Below, piece by piece: positions 21,659 to 30,753 of a stretch of DNA of 32,306 nucleotides. The DNA is from Eubacteriales bacterium. Its GTDB lineage: Bacteria; Bacillota; Clostridia; Lachnospirales; Lachnospiraceae. Under the pieces are notes generated by a model, which was given only the letters and a program-made list of their open reading frames with translations, was not told the DNA's origin and did not search any database. The DNA is taken from contig JAUNNI010000023.1 of NCBI GenBank assembly GCA_030531555.1, positions 4,905-37,210 of the forward strand, given 5' to 3'. Position numbers and translations under genes: made by a program. How positions within the stretch are numbered: the stretch's first letter is position 1; the number at the start of each line of letters is the position of its first letter.

Positions 21659-22466
21659 ATTTCGCACCCTCATTTAATTTTTCTGGAGTCATGTTATACA
21701 CTGCATCGATAATTCGATTTCTGTATGTGGAGTTTCCATCCCCATCCTGCATATATGTCCATCCGATTTCACCGGCAAGTCCCATGGTACATACTGCCGC
21801 TGCCGCTGCTTCAAGTGGCTGATCTGGATTGGCTACAAGGAATGCTGTCATCATACCGGAAAGCTGACAGCCTGTTCCAGTGATTCTTCCCATCTCAGGG
21901 CGTCCGTTACGGATCACATAGCATTTTTCTCCATCACTGACTAAGTCGATGGCACCTGTGATTGCCACTACAGTTCCTGCTTTTTTCGCAAAATCTTTTA
22001 GAAATGTAACTGCCTGATCCAGATTTTCTTCGGTTACTGCATCTGCCACATCAGCATCTACCCCTTTTGTCGTTCCACTTCCCATGGCCAATGTTTTAAT
22101 TTCGGAGATATTTCCACGAACTACTGTAAGATTCAGTTTTTCCATCAATTCAACTGCAGTGTTGGTACGAAGTGCACTTGCTCCAGCTCCAACTGGGTCT
22201 AATAAGATCTGATGTCCCAGCTCACCGGCTCTTTCACCTGCAATGAACATAGCTTCAATAGAATCAGTAGTAAGTGTTCCAATATTAATATTTAAGCCAC
22301 CACAGATTGATGTGATATCATATACATCTTTTGGTTCTGCACTCATAATAGGGCTTCCTCCAGAAGCAAGAATCACGTTTGCCACATCATTTACTGTGAC
22401 ATAATTTGTAATATTGTGAACAAGTGGTGTTTTAGCCTGTACATTTTCAAGCATTTTTCCTAACAT
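21645..22466 (-). CDS. thiM: Hydroxyethylthiazole kinase ThiM
   Basis: A 273-residue ribokinase-like kinase that phosphorylates the thiazole alcohol for salvage. It begins with KTPLVHNITNYVTVNDVANV, has the thiazole-site GGSPIMSAEP, LLDPVGAGAS, VRGNISEI and the catalytic ITGTGCQLSGMMTAF. It is the first gene after the TPP riboswitch, with GGAGG before its start. With ThiE and ThiD it makes a salvage, not a de novo, route; no thiC or thiG is present. Confidence 0.96.
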   Translation of the reverse strand: MLGKMLENVQAKTPLVHNITNYVTVNDVANVILASGGSPIMSAEPKDVYDITSICGGLNINIGTLTTDSIEAMFIAGERAGELGHQILLDPVGAGASALRTNTAVELMEKLNLTVVRGNISEIKTLAMGSGTTKGVDADVADAVTEENLDQAVTFLKDFAKKAGTVVAITGAIDLVSDGEKCYVIRNGRPEMGRITGTGCQLSGMMTAFLVANPDQPLEAAAAAVCTMGLAGEIGWTYMQDGDGNSTYRNRIIDAVYNMTPEKLNEGAKYEVR

Positions 22467-22491
22467 AATAAAACCTCCATTTTGTAGAAAA

Positions 22492-22527
22492 GATAAAAAC
22501 AGGAGTCCCCTGATTGGAAACTCCTGT
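22492..22527 (-). terminator. Terminator controlled by the TPP riboswitch
   Basis: Minus strand ACAGGAGT ... ACTCCTGT (22527-22499) followed by TTTTTATC. It lies between aptamer and thiM, so TPP binding is expected to favour this stem and stop transcription. Confidence 0.88.
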
Positions 22528-22534
22528 AAAATGT

Positions 22535-22634
22535 CTATATCTCTTTCATGACTTCCTACGCCGGCATTATCCGTATCAGGTTAAAGGGTCGAAATTGATG
22601 ATTTCCTCTCAGCCCGCACACGAGCTCCCCTGTT
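22535..22634 (-). promoter_or_regulatory. TPP riboswitch (thi box)
   Basis: The conserved thi-box elements occur in order on the minus strand: CTGAGA (22612-22607), ACCTGAT (22581-22575) and GGATAATGCCGGCGTAGGA (22572-22554). The aptamer lies directly downstream of a strong promoter and upstream of a terminator and thiM. It senses thiamin diphosphate. Confidence 0.96.
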
Positions 22635-22648
22635 TTTTTATTTTATAA

Positions 22649-22677
22649 AGTATAACCCATATTTTTACATATGTCAA
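22649..22677 (-). promoter_or_regulatory. Promoter of the thi operon
   Basis: Minus strand: -35 TTGACA (22677-22672), 17-bp spacer, -10 TATACT (22654-22649). It starts 16 bp after the stop codon of the upstream lipoprotein gene. Confidence 0.85.
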
Positions 22678-22692
22678 ATTCAATCTCACCCG

Positions 22693-23289
22693 TTAACTTT
22701 CTCCTTGCATTGGTACGAATACTTCTTCTGCGAAATCCTGAAGATTTTCCATATTCGCATTTTCTTCCATACAAAGATTATAAAGGATTCCAGGAACAAC
22801 ATCAAGCCATGCGATATAACCAACACCTTTATTTGTTACATGAATCATCGCATCTCTTCCCTCAACTTCAACTCTTGCTGCCTGATTCCAATTATAGAAG
22901 AGGCCAGAAATATCTCCATTATCGGTATTAATCTCCTTAAGATCGGCTTCATTATCAGAATCTGCCAGATTTGTAAGAGATGTAATGCAAGCACGAAGGT
23001 ACATTTTTTGCCCCTCTAATGTAAAATCTACCTGAGCGATGTTACCATCTTTTGCTTCGATTACACTATAGCTTACATCCGTTGCTTCTTCTGGTATTGG
23101 CAGATCAACTCCTGTCTGCTCAACCATTTTTTCTTCTGACATCTCATTGATAGGATTTACAACTGTTGTTGCAGTTGTGGGTTCATGTATTTTCTTCTTA
23201 TTATTTCCTGTGCATCCAATCATGGAAAATGCCATTATGGTTGCCATGGAGACAGCTGTGAGCCTTGTGAATAATTCCTTTCTCATCAT
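22693..23289 (-). CDS. Lipoprotein, unknown function
   Basis: A 198-residue lipoprotein: signal peptide with lipobox FSMIGC, a Thr/Val-rich linker, then a domain of about 150 residues with VNPINEMSEEKMVEQTGVDL, DVSYSVIEAKDGNIAQVDFT, YLRACITS, DISGLFYNW and KGVGYIAWLDVVPGILYNLC. I have seen similar Clostridia lipoproteins without a known function. The ribosome binding site is GGAGG. It is monocistronic; possible promoter dyads lie at 23363-23380 (TATACC-N6-GGTATA). Confidence 0.8.
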   Translation of the reverse strand: MMRKELFTRLTAVSMATIMAFSMIGCTGNNKKKIHEPTTATTVVNPINEMSEEKMVEQTGVDLPIPEEATDVSYSVIEAKDGNIAQVDFTLEGQKMYLRACITSLTNLADSDNEADLKEINTDNGDISGLFYNWNQAARVEVEGRDAMIHVTNKGVGYIAWLDVVPGILYNLCMEENANMENLQDFAEEVFVPMQGES

Positions 23290-23412
23290 ATTTTTATCCT
23301 CCGTAAATGTAATTATTATTTTTGTAAATGACTTTTAAGTTCTTATACTCTTTGATACGGAGTATACCTCATAAGGTATATAAAGAAAAAAATATCTATG
23401 AGAAAATGTAAA

Positions 23413-23449
23413 AACGAGGATGCCTTATATTTTCTTTAGCATCCCCGTT
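23413..23449 (-). terminator. Terminator of the transporter-pxp-acc operon
   Basis: Minus strand AACGGGGATGC ... GCATCCTCGTT stem, with one G/A pair mismatch, followed by TTTAC. It lies after the pxpA stop. Confidence 0.8.
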
Positions 23450-23496
23450 CTTATTACGTATTTTTGATTATTTTTTTAATTATTCCATGAAAATGT

Positions 23497-24267
23497 TTAT
23501 GCGATGATTTCCTGAAGAGAACAGATTTCTATGCCTTCTTCTTTCATGGTCTTACGAATCTCTTCCACGAAAAGAAGTGCCTTTACTCCATCACCGTGTA
23601 CACAGACAGAATCGGCTTTAATATCGATATCTTTGCCTGTGATGGTACGAACTTTTCCTTCTTTTACCATGCGAACCACTCTCTGAATCGCTTCTTTTTC
23701 ATCAGTGATCATGGCACCTTCTTTCCGACGGTTTACCAAAGAACCATCTTCTTCGTAAGCACGATCTGCAAATACTTCTAATGCTACGCGAAGTCCCATA
23801 TCTTTGGCTGCTTTTACCAATTGTCCACCGGAGAGTGCCATAACAATTAACTGATCATCAATGGCTTTGATGGCTTCGCAGATTCCTACGGATAATTCGT
23901 AGTCTTTCGCTGCCATGTTATAGAGGGCACCATGTGGTTTTACATGCTGTAATTTCATGCCCTTGGCTTCTACAAACGCTTTTAATGCACCAATCTGGTA
24001 CATGGTATATGCTTTTGCTTCTTCTGGTGTAACTGCCATGTTTCTACGACCAAATCCCATCAGATCTGGGAAACCCGGATGGGCTCCAACCTGAATTCCT
24101 GCTTCTGCTGCCATGGCAATGGTTTTTTCCATGACAACAGGGTCAGAGGCGTGGAAACCACATGCTACATTTGCTGATGTAATCAATGGAATGACTTTAT
24201 CATCCATTCCCATTTTATAAGCGCCGAAGCTTTCGCCAAGGTCGCAATTTAAATCAATACGATACAT
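23497..24267 (-). CDS. pxpA: LamB/YcsF family protein, 5-oxoprolinase subunit A
   Basis: A 256-residue protein with the family's opening [19 protein letters not shown] and further conserved parts [12 protein letters not shown] (about 33-44), [27 protein letters not shown] and [13 protein letters not shown]. PxpA works with PxpB and PxpC to open 5-oxoproline to glutamate with ATP. The ATG at 24267 has AAGGAAG upstream and matches the usual N-terminus; a frame open to 24348 runs into accC. It is the last gene of the operon, 22 bp after accC. Confidence 0.92.
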   Translation of the reverse strand: MYRIDLNCDLGESFGAYKMGMDDKVIPLITSANVACGFHASDPVVMEKTIAMAAEAGIQVGAHPGFPDLMGFGRRNMAVTPEEAKAYTMYQIGALKAFVEAKGMKLQHVKPHGALYNMAAKDYELSVGICEAIKAIDDQLIVMALSGGQLVKAAKDMGLRVALEVFADRAYEEDGSLVNRRKEGAMITDEKEAIQRVVRMVKEGKVRTITGKDIDIKADSVCVHGDGVKALLFVEEIRKTMKEEGIEICSLQEIIA

Positions 24268-24289
24268 GATATCTTCTTCCTTTTCCTGA

Positions 24290-25639
24290 CTATTTTGATT
24301 TTTTGAACAAGTTCTCAATAAAGCCGGTATCTGCTTCTCCTGCTTCAAAGATTGGATGGCCCATAATCTGATATTGGAAATTCAGATTGGTGTTAACTCC
24401 TAAAATTACCATCTCATCCAAAGCAGCTCTCATTTTTCGAAGAGCTGCAGCACGATCTGGGGCATGGACGATTACTTTCGCAATCATGGAGTCGTATTCC
24501 GTCGGGATGGAATAACCACTGTAAATCATGGTATCCACACGTACGCCATTGCCTGCTGGCAGATGCATATGAGTGATGGTTCCTGGGCTTGGCATAAAGT
24601 TTCTTTCCGGAATCTCTGCATTGATACGACATTCTATGGCATGGCCCTTAATTGGAACGTCTTCCTGTTTGAAGCTCAATTCCTCTCCGGAAGCTACACG
24701 AATCTGTTCAATGATCAAATCCGTTCCTGTTACCATTTCTGTCACCCCATGCTCCACCTGGATTCGAGTATTCATTTCCATAAAGAAGAAGTTTCCTTTT
24801 GGATCTACGATATATTCGATGGTTCCCGCATTAGTATAGCCTACGGTTTTTGCTGCCAGAATGGCGTACTCGTTCATTTTTGCTCGAATTTCTTCCGTGA
24901 TGGCAGGGGATGGGGATTCCTCAATTAGTTTTTGATGATTTCTCTGTACGGAGCAATCACGATCGCCAAGGGCAACCACATTTCCATGCTGGTCCGCCAT
25001 AATCTGGATTTCTACATGTCTTGGATTCTGTACAAAACGTTCAATATACATGGTGTCATCACCAAAGGCATTGGCAGATTCCATCTGTGCCATATTAAAC
25101 TGGAATTCAAATTCATCTTCATTTTCTGCAACACGCATACCTTTGCCACCGCCACCAGAGGAAGCCTTGATCATAACCGGATATCCGATGTCTTTAGCTA
25201 ATTCTTTTCCGATGGCAGCATCATAAACTGGTTCTTTGGTTCCCGGAACCACAGGGACACCCGCATTCATCATAGTTGTTCTAGCCTGGGATTTATTTCC
25301 CATCTTATCAATCACGTCCGCTTCCGGACCGATGAAAATCAATCCATTTTTCTGACATTTTCGAACAAAGGTACTATTTTCTGATAAAAATCCAAAACCA
25401 GGGTGAATCGCATCTGCTCCCATGTTGATGGCAGCCGTAATGATTGCATCCATATTCAAATAATTATTTTTTGCAGGACCAGCTCCAATACAAATTCTCT
25501 GGTCAGCAAGCTGTACATGTAAGCTTTTGGCATCTTCTTTGGAATAAACTGCTACGCTGCCGATACCCATGTTTTTACATGCACGGATGATTCGAACTGC
25601 AATCTCCCCTCGATTGGCAATTAATACTTTTTTAATCAC
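24290..25639 (-). CDS. accC: Biotin carboxylase
   Basis: A 449-residue ATP-grasp enzyme. N-terminal [23 protein letters not shown] loop SGGGGKGMR (161-169), [12 protein letters not shown], and the catalytic [14 protein letters not shown] are all intact. It carboxylates biotin on a carrier protein using ATP and bicarbonate. It is placed between accB and pxpA, away from accA, accD or fabH, so it may serve the PxpB/PxpC pair and not fatty-acid synthesis. Starts after AAGGAG-like sequence. Confidence 0.95.
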   Translation of the reverse strand: MIKKVLIANRGEIAVRIIRACKNMGIGSVAVYSKEDAKSLHVQLADQRICIGAGPAKNNYLNMDAIITAAINMGADAIHPGFGFLSENSTFVRKCQKNGLIFIGPEADVIDKMGNKSQARTTMMNAGVPVVPGTKEPVYDAAIGKELAKDIGYPVMIKASSGGGGKGMRVAENEDEFEFQFNMAQMESANAFGDDTMYIERFVQNPRHVEIQIMADQHGNVVALGDRDCSVQRNHQKLIEESPSPAITEEIRAKMNEYAILAAKTVGYTNAGTIEYIVDPKGNFFFMEMNTRIQVEHGVTEMVTGTDLIIEQIRVASGEELSFKQEDVPIKGHAIECRINAEIPERNFMPSPGTITHMHLPAGNGVRVDTMIYSGYSIPTEYDSMIAKVIVHAPDRAAALRKMRAALDEMVILGVNTNLNFQYQIMGHPIFEAGEADTGFIENLFKKSK

Positions 25640-25666
25640 AGTCTCAACTCCTTATTTTCCTCATTC

Positions 25667-26119
25667 CTACATTTTTTTTACTCGGAATAAAGGCTGACCA
25701 TATTCTACTTTCTGTTCATTGCTAACTAATACTGCCTCGATTTCGCAATCGTATTCCGCCTGAATTTCATTCATTAATTTCATAGCTTCCAAAATACATA
25801 CTGTCTGGCCATTTTTCACTTTATCGCCTGCTTTTACGAATGCTGGTACATCTGGAGCTGCTGCAGAGTAGAAAGTACCAACGATAGGAGATACAATGAA
25901 TAAAGCATCATCTTCCTCTGCAGGATCTTCTTTGCTGCTGGCTGGTGCTGCTGGCATTGCTGCAGGTGCTGCCGCCGCACTTGCTCCACCTGCAACAACC
26001 ACTGGTGGATTGTCTAATTTGCTCATGGTAATCTTTACAGTTTCATCTTTATAAGTGAATTCGGTAAGGGATGAATTTTCAATAATTTTCACTAAACCTT
26101 CAATTTTTTCTAAATCCAT
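25667..26119 (-). CDS. accB: Biotin carboxyl carrier protein
   Basis: A 150-residue carrier. The N-terminal helical region (1-35) is followed by an Ala/Pro-rich linker (about 44-66) and the biotinyl domain, with the target lysine K114 in CILEAMKLMNEIQ. The thumb-like segment of AccB proteins (FYSAAAPDVPAFVKAGD) is present. It lies 27 bp upstream of accC and 28 bp after pxpC, on one transcript. Confidence 0.95.
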   Translation of the reverse strand: MDLEKIEGLVKIIENSSLTEFTYKDETVKITMSKLDNPPVVVAGGASAAAAPAAMPAAPASSKEDPAEEDDALFIVSPIVGTFYSAAAPDVPAFVKAGDKVKNGQTVCILEAMKLMNEIQAEYDCEIEAVLVSNEQKVEYGQPLFRVKKM

Positions 26120-26147
26120 AAAAACATCCTCCTGTTTTTCAATCTAT

Positions 26148-27152
26148 TTATTCAAATAATTTGGCAATTCTTCGTGATGCGAAACGGCATTCCAATACTT
26201 CCTTACATGGGGTATGGATCTTTTTGCGCAATTTACTGATCTTTGCCATCTCATCGCGATAAATCTTCTGTGCTTCTTCCACAGTAACTGCCTGGAAACG
26301 GATTTTCTGATCTGTTTTACGCTGCACTAATTTTGGTAAATCTGCAGAAATCACAGTGGCAATCTTTCCATAACCGCCAGTTGTCTGTCGGTCTGCCAAT
26401 AAAATGATTGGTTTTCCATGAGATGGAACCTGAATGGATCCAAAGGAAATACCATCAGAAATCATATCGGATGTTGTTTTTGGTGCGATGTAAGGCCCAT
26501 CTAAACGACATCCCATACGGTCAAATTCACTGGTTACGGTATATTCATTATTTAAAAAAGTTTCGATTCCCTGTTTACTGAACATGTAATCCTGAGGACC
26601 CATGACAACACGAAGGGTAACTTTATCCTGATCAAAATCTTCTGGCTCAATGCTTCTTGATAAGAAGAATGGAAGATAGTGTCTCTTGATTCGGAATTCA
26701 ATGAAATCCCCATCCAGTAATTTTCTTCCTTTAAAACCCCCAAGACCACTTTTAAGGTTGGTACAACGGCTTCCCATAACTACCGGAATCTTCAGATAAT
26801 TGGAAAAAGCAATATATCCTCTCGCACCCGTTCTGGCACTTCCGAATTTTAAGATATCTCCTTTGTGCATGTAAATTGCGGTATACATGGCTGCTGGTTC
26901 CCCATTGATCGTTGGGCTAAAATCACCGCCGGTAATGGCAATGATGGTATCTGTGGTAAATTCTAAAGTTGGACCAATCAAAGTGAATTCCAACACTGCT
27001 TCATTTTCCGGGTTATCAAGAAGAAGATTGGCAATCTGGAAAGAACGAACATCCATGACACCAGCTACGCTGAATCCCTGGCTCTGATAACCGGTTCGAC
27101 CCATATCCTGTACGGTTGTAAGCATACCGCCTTTGATTACTCGAATACCCAT
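26148..27152 (-). CDS. pxpC: 5-oxoprolinase subunit C / KipA-like carboxyltransferase
   Basis: A 334-residue protein with GIRVIKGGMLTTVQDMGRTG at the N-terminus, AITGGDFSPTINGEPAAMY (about 74-92), SFGSIQVPSHGKPIILLADR and QTTGGYGKIATVISADLPKL. This is the KipA/PxpC fold, which also forms half of the carboxyltransferase domain of urea carboxylase. It binds PxpB. Here it is flanked by pxpB (1-bp gap) and accB. Confidence 0.94.
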   Translation of the reverse strand: MGIRVIKGGMLTTVQDMGRTGYQSQGFSVAGVMDVRSFQIANLLLDNPENEAVLEFTLIGPTLEFTTDTIIAITGGDFSPTINGEPAAMYTAIYMHKGDILKFGSARTGARGYIAFSNYLKIPVVMGSRCTNLKSGLGGFKGRKLLDGDFIEFRIKRHYLPFFLSRSIEPEDFDQDKVTLRVVMGPQDYMFSKQGIETFLNNEYTVTSEFDRMGCRLDGPYIAPKTTSDMISDGISFGSIQVPSHGKPIILLADRQTTGGYGKIATVISADLPKLVQRKTDQKIRFQAVTVEEAQKIYRDEMAKISKLRKKIHTPCKEVLECRFASRRIAKLFE

Positions 27153-27153
27153 A

Positions 27154-27879
27154 CTACTCTCCTTCCCTGATTACAACTTCATATTCATTTTTCTCCACCA
27201 GATCTTTAATGCGAAGATATTCTTCTTCATCGATCGGAATAAAACGAATATAATCTCCTGCTTCAACAAGAATCGGTACTTCACGGTCTGGATCATAAGT
27301 TTTCACTGGAGTCATACCCATGAGCTGCCAGCCACCTGGCGAATCCAGAGGATAAATACCGGTTTGAGAACCACCGATTCCCACGCTTCCTGCACTGATT
27401 TTCAGTCTTGGATTAGCAAGTCTTGGTGTATGAATTCTTTCATCCAAGCCACCCAAATAACAAAATCCTGGAAGGAAACCAAGCATATAGATTAAGTAGT
27501 CACAAGAAGAATGGATCTGAATCACTTCTTCTATGCTAAGACCGGCATTGTCTGCAATGGTTTGAATATCCGGGCCATATTTTCCTCCGTAACATACCGG
27601 AATCTCATAAACTCTTTTTCTGCTCTCCCCTGCTTTTACTTCGATTTTTAAGATCTCTTCCAGACGCTTTTTCATTTCATCAAAGGAAATGACACGAGGA
27701 TCGTAATTGATCAGAAGGGAACAAAAGGCAGGAATAATATCGATGACACCTGGGGTGTGCTGTGCTTTTAACAATTGTACTGTTGCGGAAATCTTCTGAT
27801 TAATATCTGGTCGAATCTCTTTTTCAAATTCGATAAGAATCGAAGAATCTCCAGCTGCTGCAATTCGAATATTCGACAT
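27154..27879 (-). CDS. pxpB: 5-oxoprolinase subunit B / KipI-like carboxyltransferase
   Basis: A 241-residue protein with the KipI/PxpB core: GDSSILIEFEKEI, SLLINYDPR, VYEIPVCYGGKYGPDIQTIA, YMLGFLPGFCYLGGLDERIH and VGIGGSQTGIYPLDSPGGWQ. In Bacillus KipI inhibits sporulation kinase KinA, but in most bacteria the pair PxpB/PxpC takes part in 5-oxoproline use. It almost touches pxpC. A nested hairpin lies between it and the transporter gene. Confidence 0.94.
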   Translation of the reverse strand: MSNIRIAAAGDSSILIEFEKEIRPDINQKISATVQLLKAQHTPGVIDIIPAFCSLLINYDPRVISFDEMKKRLEEILKIEVKAGESRKRVYEIPVCYGGKYGPDIQTIADNAGLSIEEVIQIHSSCDYLIYMLGFLPGFCYLGGLDERIHTPRLANPRLKISAGSVGIGGSQTGIYPLDSPGGWQLMGMTPVKTYDPDREVPILVEAGDYIRFIPIDEEEYLRIKDLVEKNEYEVVIREGE

Positions 27880-27904
27880 AATAAAAATCTCCTATATAAA
27901 GACA

Positions 27905-27967
27905 AAGTGTAGCCAATAAGCATAACCGAAAAGAAGGGGTTCCGACTATGGTGTATCAGCTACACTT
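27905..27967 (-). other. Nested hairpin between transporter and pxpB
   Basis: An outer perfect 9-bp stem AAGTGTAGC / GCTACACTT (plus-strand 27905 and 27959). Inside it CATAACC and GGTT...TATG can pair as an inner stem. No T-run makes it a clear terminator. It may be an mRNA processing or stability element separating the transporter from the enzyme genes, or a cis-regulatory RNA. Confidence 0.5.
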
Positions 27968-27998
27968 ATTTATTCCATTTTTTATAATTTAATATTGA

Positions 27999-29210
27999 TT
28001 AACCAATTAATGTTCCAATCTGGCTCATGAATGTTGTAATTCCAAGGTATGCGGAGATTAAAACAACGAGAATACCAAGAATTAAAAGAATGGATGGATG
28101 ATTGTAGTTTTCACCCATGATCTTCTTATTCTTAGAAGCGATCAGACAGATACCAAGAGTAATTGGAAGAATGAGACCATTTAACGCACCTGCAAGTACA
28201 AGTAAGAGAGCTGGTTTACCAATCGCTACCATGATAATTGTGGAAACAGCGATGAAACCGATGATGACATAGTTTTCATTTTTTTCAATTGCTGGATGGA
28301 ATGTCTTCAGGAAAGATACGGATGTATAAGCCGCACCAATGATGGATGTGATTGCTGCACATAATAATACGAGACCAGCGATACGATAACCGATCTGTCC
28401 AGCTCCAAGACGGAATGCGTCAGCTGCTGGGTTTGCTGCATCTAATGCTTCCTCTGCTGTGAATTTAACAACAACACCTAAAACAGCAAGGAATAAGAAT
28501 ACACGTACTAAAGTTGCAATAAGCATACCCATGATGGAACTCTTATTAATTTCTTTTAAGTTTTCTTCTCCTGTAATACCAGCATCGATTAATCGATGTG
28601 CACCGGCAAATGTGATATAACCACCAACTGTACCACCAAGAAGTGTGATGATTGCTGGAATTAATGGCTGTACACCTGTATCAGGAACAAATGTGTTTTT
28701 CACTGCAGAACCGATTGGTGGTTTAACCATGATGATGATTACTAAAATAACGATGATCATAACAGCACCAAGAACTTTTGTTAAAGTATCCATAGCTGCT
28801 TTTGCATCTTTGATTAAGAAAACTGCAATTGCGATCGCGCCTGCTAAAATACAACCGATTGTCTGTGGGATACCAAGTAATGTTTCAAAACCGAGTGCAC
28901 CACCACCAACGTTACCAATGTTAAATGCAAGACCACCTAATGCAACCATAAATGCTACAAAGTATCCTAAACCAGGAATGATTTTATTCGCTACTTCCTG
29001 TCCACGAAGACCAGATACACAAAGAACTCTCCAAATATTAATCTGTGCAATAACTGCTAATATGATGGATGCTAAAATTACAAAACCAAAGCTTGCTTTG
29101 TTCGCTCCAGTAAATGTTGCAGTCTGTGTTAAGAAACCAGGACCAATTGCAGATGTTGCCATGAGGAACGCAGCACCTAATAAGGCTCCTCCACTCTTTT
29201 TCTTATTCAT
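27999..29210 (-). CDS. NRAMP-fold transporter (YcsG-like)
   Basis: A 403-residue membrane protein with about 11 helices. Helix 1 reads SAIGPGFLTQTATFTGANKA, in the place where metal-transporting NRAMPs have DPGN. Helix 6 reads GYITFAGAHRLIDAGITGEE, where they have MPHN. The metal ligands Asp, Asn and Met are thus not seen. It is similar in place to Bacillus ycsG, which also lies with ycsF and kipIA. A metabolite such as 5-oxoproline or another organic substrate is more likely than a divalent metal. AGGAGG precedes the start. It is the first gene of the operon. Confidence 0.85.
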   Translation of the reverse strand: MNKKKSGGALLGAAFLMATSAIGPGFLTQTATFTGANKASFGFVILASIILAVIAQINIWRVLCVSGLRGQEVANKIIPGLGYFVAFMVALGGLAFNIGNVGGGALGFETLLGIPQTIGCILAGAIAIAVFLIKDAKAAMDTLTKVLGAVMIIVILVIIIMVKPPIGSAVKNTFVPDTGVQPLIPAIITLLGGTVGGYITFAGAHRLIDAGITGEENLKEINKSSIMGMLIATLVRVFLFLAVLGVVVKFTAEEALDAANPAADAFRLGAGQIGYRIAGLVLLCAAITSIIGAAYTSVSFLKTFHPAIEKNENYVIIGFIAVSTIIMVAIGKPALLLVLAGALNGLILPITLGICLIASKNKKIMGENYNHPSILLILGILVVLISAYLGITTFMSQIGTLIG

Positions 29211-29406
29211 ATTTTTACCTCCTATGTAAATATTTGATATAATTATACATTAATTTCCATTTTATGCATATATTATCATGTAAAATTTCACTATATTTTT
29301 ATTATTCATGTTTATTTGCCATATTTTCCTAATTATATAAAGTATTTACAAGTTATATCTTTAATATATTAAGTTTAAAATATGTTTAATTGGTCATAAA
29401 TTTTTC

Positions 29407-29439
29407 AAATGAATTTTTCCACTTAATAAAAATTCATTT
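29407..29439. repeat. 12-bp inverted repeat upstream of the transporter operon
   Basis: AAATGAATTTTT and AAAAATTCATTT flank a 9-bp centre. It is A/T-rich and lies about 200 bp before the transporter start, next to the dinB terminator. It is either a second terminator-like stem or an operator. The rest of the 286-bp gap shows only a weak TATAAT-like box near 29242-29247. Confidence 0.5.
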
Positions 29440-29452
29440 TGTCTATTTTGAG

Positions 29453-29485
29453 CATAAAAAAAAGACCACTATCGTGATCTTTTTC
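29453..29485 (-). terminator. Terminator of the nudix-dinB operon
   Basis: Minus strand GATCAC-GATA-GTGGTC stem (one U-G pair) flanked by AAAAA and followed by TTTTTTTT. Confidence 0.85.
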
Positions 29486-29496
29486 CAAAATAAAGA

Positions 29497-30753
29497 TTAG
29501 TTTTTCTTATTCTTTTCAGACACCTCATTTTCATGTTTTGCCTGATGTTTCCTACCCACCTTTTTTAAGGTATCCATCGTACTGACCCTTTGCACACTGG
29601 CATTACCATATCTTCCACGGATGTTATCAAGTGCCATATCCAGTCTCCGAAGCTTCTCTTTCTTCTCATCTTTGAAAAAGCTAAGCTGTTCAAACGATCC
29701 ATCATCTATTTCACTTAAAGATAAACCAATCAATCGTAAAGGCTGTCGATTCCAGCATTCTCGAATCAGTTCTTTTGCCACTTCATAGATTTCCATGGTA
29801 ACATCGGTGGAATGATCCAATTTTCTTTGGTGATTCTTGTTTTTAAAAGACGTGGTTCGATAAGTTACTGCGATGCAAGAACTTTTCACATGATCTCTGC
29901 GAATACGCGCTGAAACGATATCTGCTTGTGCCAGAAGCATGCGGTCAATACTTTCGTAATCTTCTAAATTTTCTTCCACCGTAGTTTCCACACTATAACT
30001 TTTTTCTCGTTCTCTTTCTTCTATAACCGGATCATCGTCGATACCATTGGCATAATTATGCACATGTTTTCCAAATTTTGATCCAAGAATCCCCTGAACA
30101 TAGCCAAGATTTGCATTGGCTAACTGACCTATGGTGGTGATTCCTTCTTTCTGTAGTTTTTCAGCAGAAGAACGACCTACGGAAAATAATTCTCCAATGG
30201 GAAGAGGCCACATTTTTTTCGGAATTTCTTCTATAAATAAAGTATGGACTTTATCAGGCTTCTCAAAATCACTGGCCATCTTGGCACAAAGTTTGTTGGG
30301 ACCAATTCCGACATTTACGGTAAAACCCAGCTCCTCCTTAATCTGATCCTTAATCTTATGAGCCGTCGCAATAGGATCCGGATAGATGAAAGAAGTTCCT
30401 GTCATATCAAGAAATACTTCATCAATGGAAAAGGATTCCATGGCCGGAGCATAAGATTTACATATGGCTTTGAATGCCTTAGAACATTTATCATACTGAC
30501 GAAAATCGGCAGGGGCCGAAATGAGATATGGACATTTGCGCAGTGCCATGGCCATTGGTTCTCCTGTTTTTATCCCATACTTCTTGGCAGGAATTGACTT
30601 AGCCAGAACAATTCCAGTTCTTTTCTGCGGATTACCACCGATAACGGCAGGAATGAGACGGAGATCCTGCTCTCCATTTTCCACTCGGCGAACCGATTCC
30701 CAGGAAAGAAACGCGCTATTCACATCTATATGAAAAATCAATCGATCTGACAT
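29497..30753 (-). CDS. dinB: DNA polymerase IV (Y family)
   Basis: A 418-residue lesion-bypass polymerase. Metal ligands are D10 in HIDVNSAF and D111-E112 in SIDEVFLDMT. The helix-hairpin-helix region (ELFSVGRSSAEKLQKEGITT) and little finger (about 250-350, SYSVETTVEENL) follow, and a clamp-binding motif (FEQLSFF) is near 357. The tail after 400 is basic. The start overlaps the NUDIX gene end by 16 bp, so they are translated together. The pairing with a NUDIX hydrolase fits nucleotide damage control, by inference. Confidence 0.94.
   Translation of the reverse strand: MSDRLIFHIDVNSAFLSWESVRRVENGEQDLRLIPAVIGGNPQKRTGIVLAKSIPAKKYGIKTGEPMAMALRKCPYLISAPADFRQYDKCSKAFKAICKSYAPAMESFSIDEVFLDMTGTSFIYPDPIATAHKIKDQIKEELGFTVNVGIGPNKLCAKMASDFEKPDKVHTLFIEEIPKKMWPLPIGELFSVGRSSAEKLQKEGITTIGQLANANLGYVQGILGSKFGKHVHNYANGIDDDPVIEEREREKSYSVETTVEENLEDYESIDRMLLAQADIVSARIRRDHVKSSCIAVTYRTTSFKNKNHQRKLDHSTDVTMEIYEVAKELIRECWNRQPLRLIGLSLSEIDDGSFEQLSFFKDEKKEKLRRLDMALDNIRGRYGNASVQRVSTMDTLKKVGRKHQAKHENEVSEKNKKN

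Noticed and set aside
24464-25201. Several plus-strand frames within accC
   Set aside because: They are shadows of a well-conserved biotin carboxylase gene.
28645-29229. A 194-residue plus-strand frame
   Set aside because: It mirrors the low-complexity membrane helices of the NRAMP-fold gene on the other strand, giving an Ala/Pro/Thr-rich artefact.
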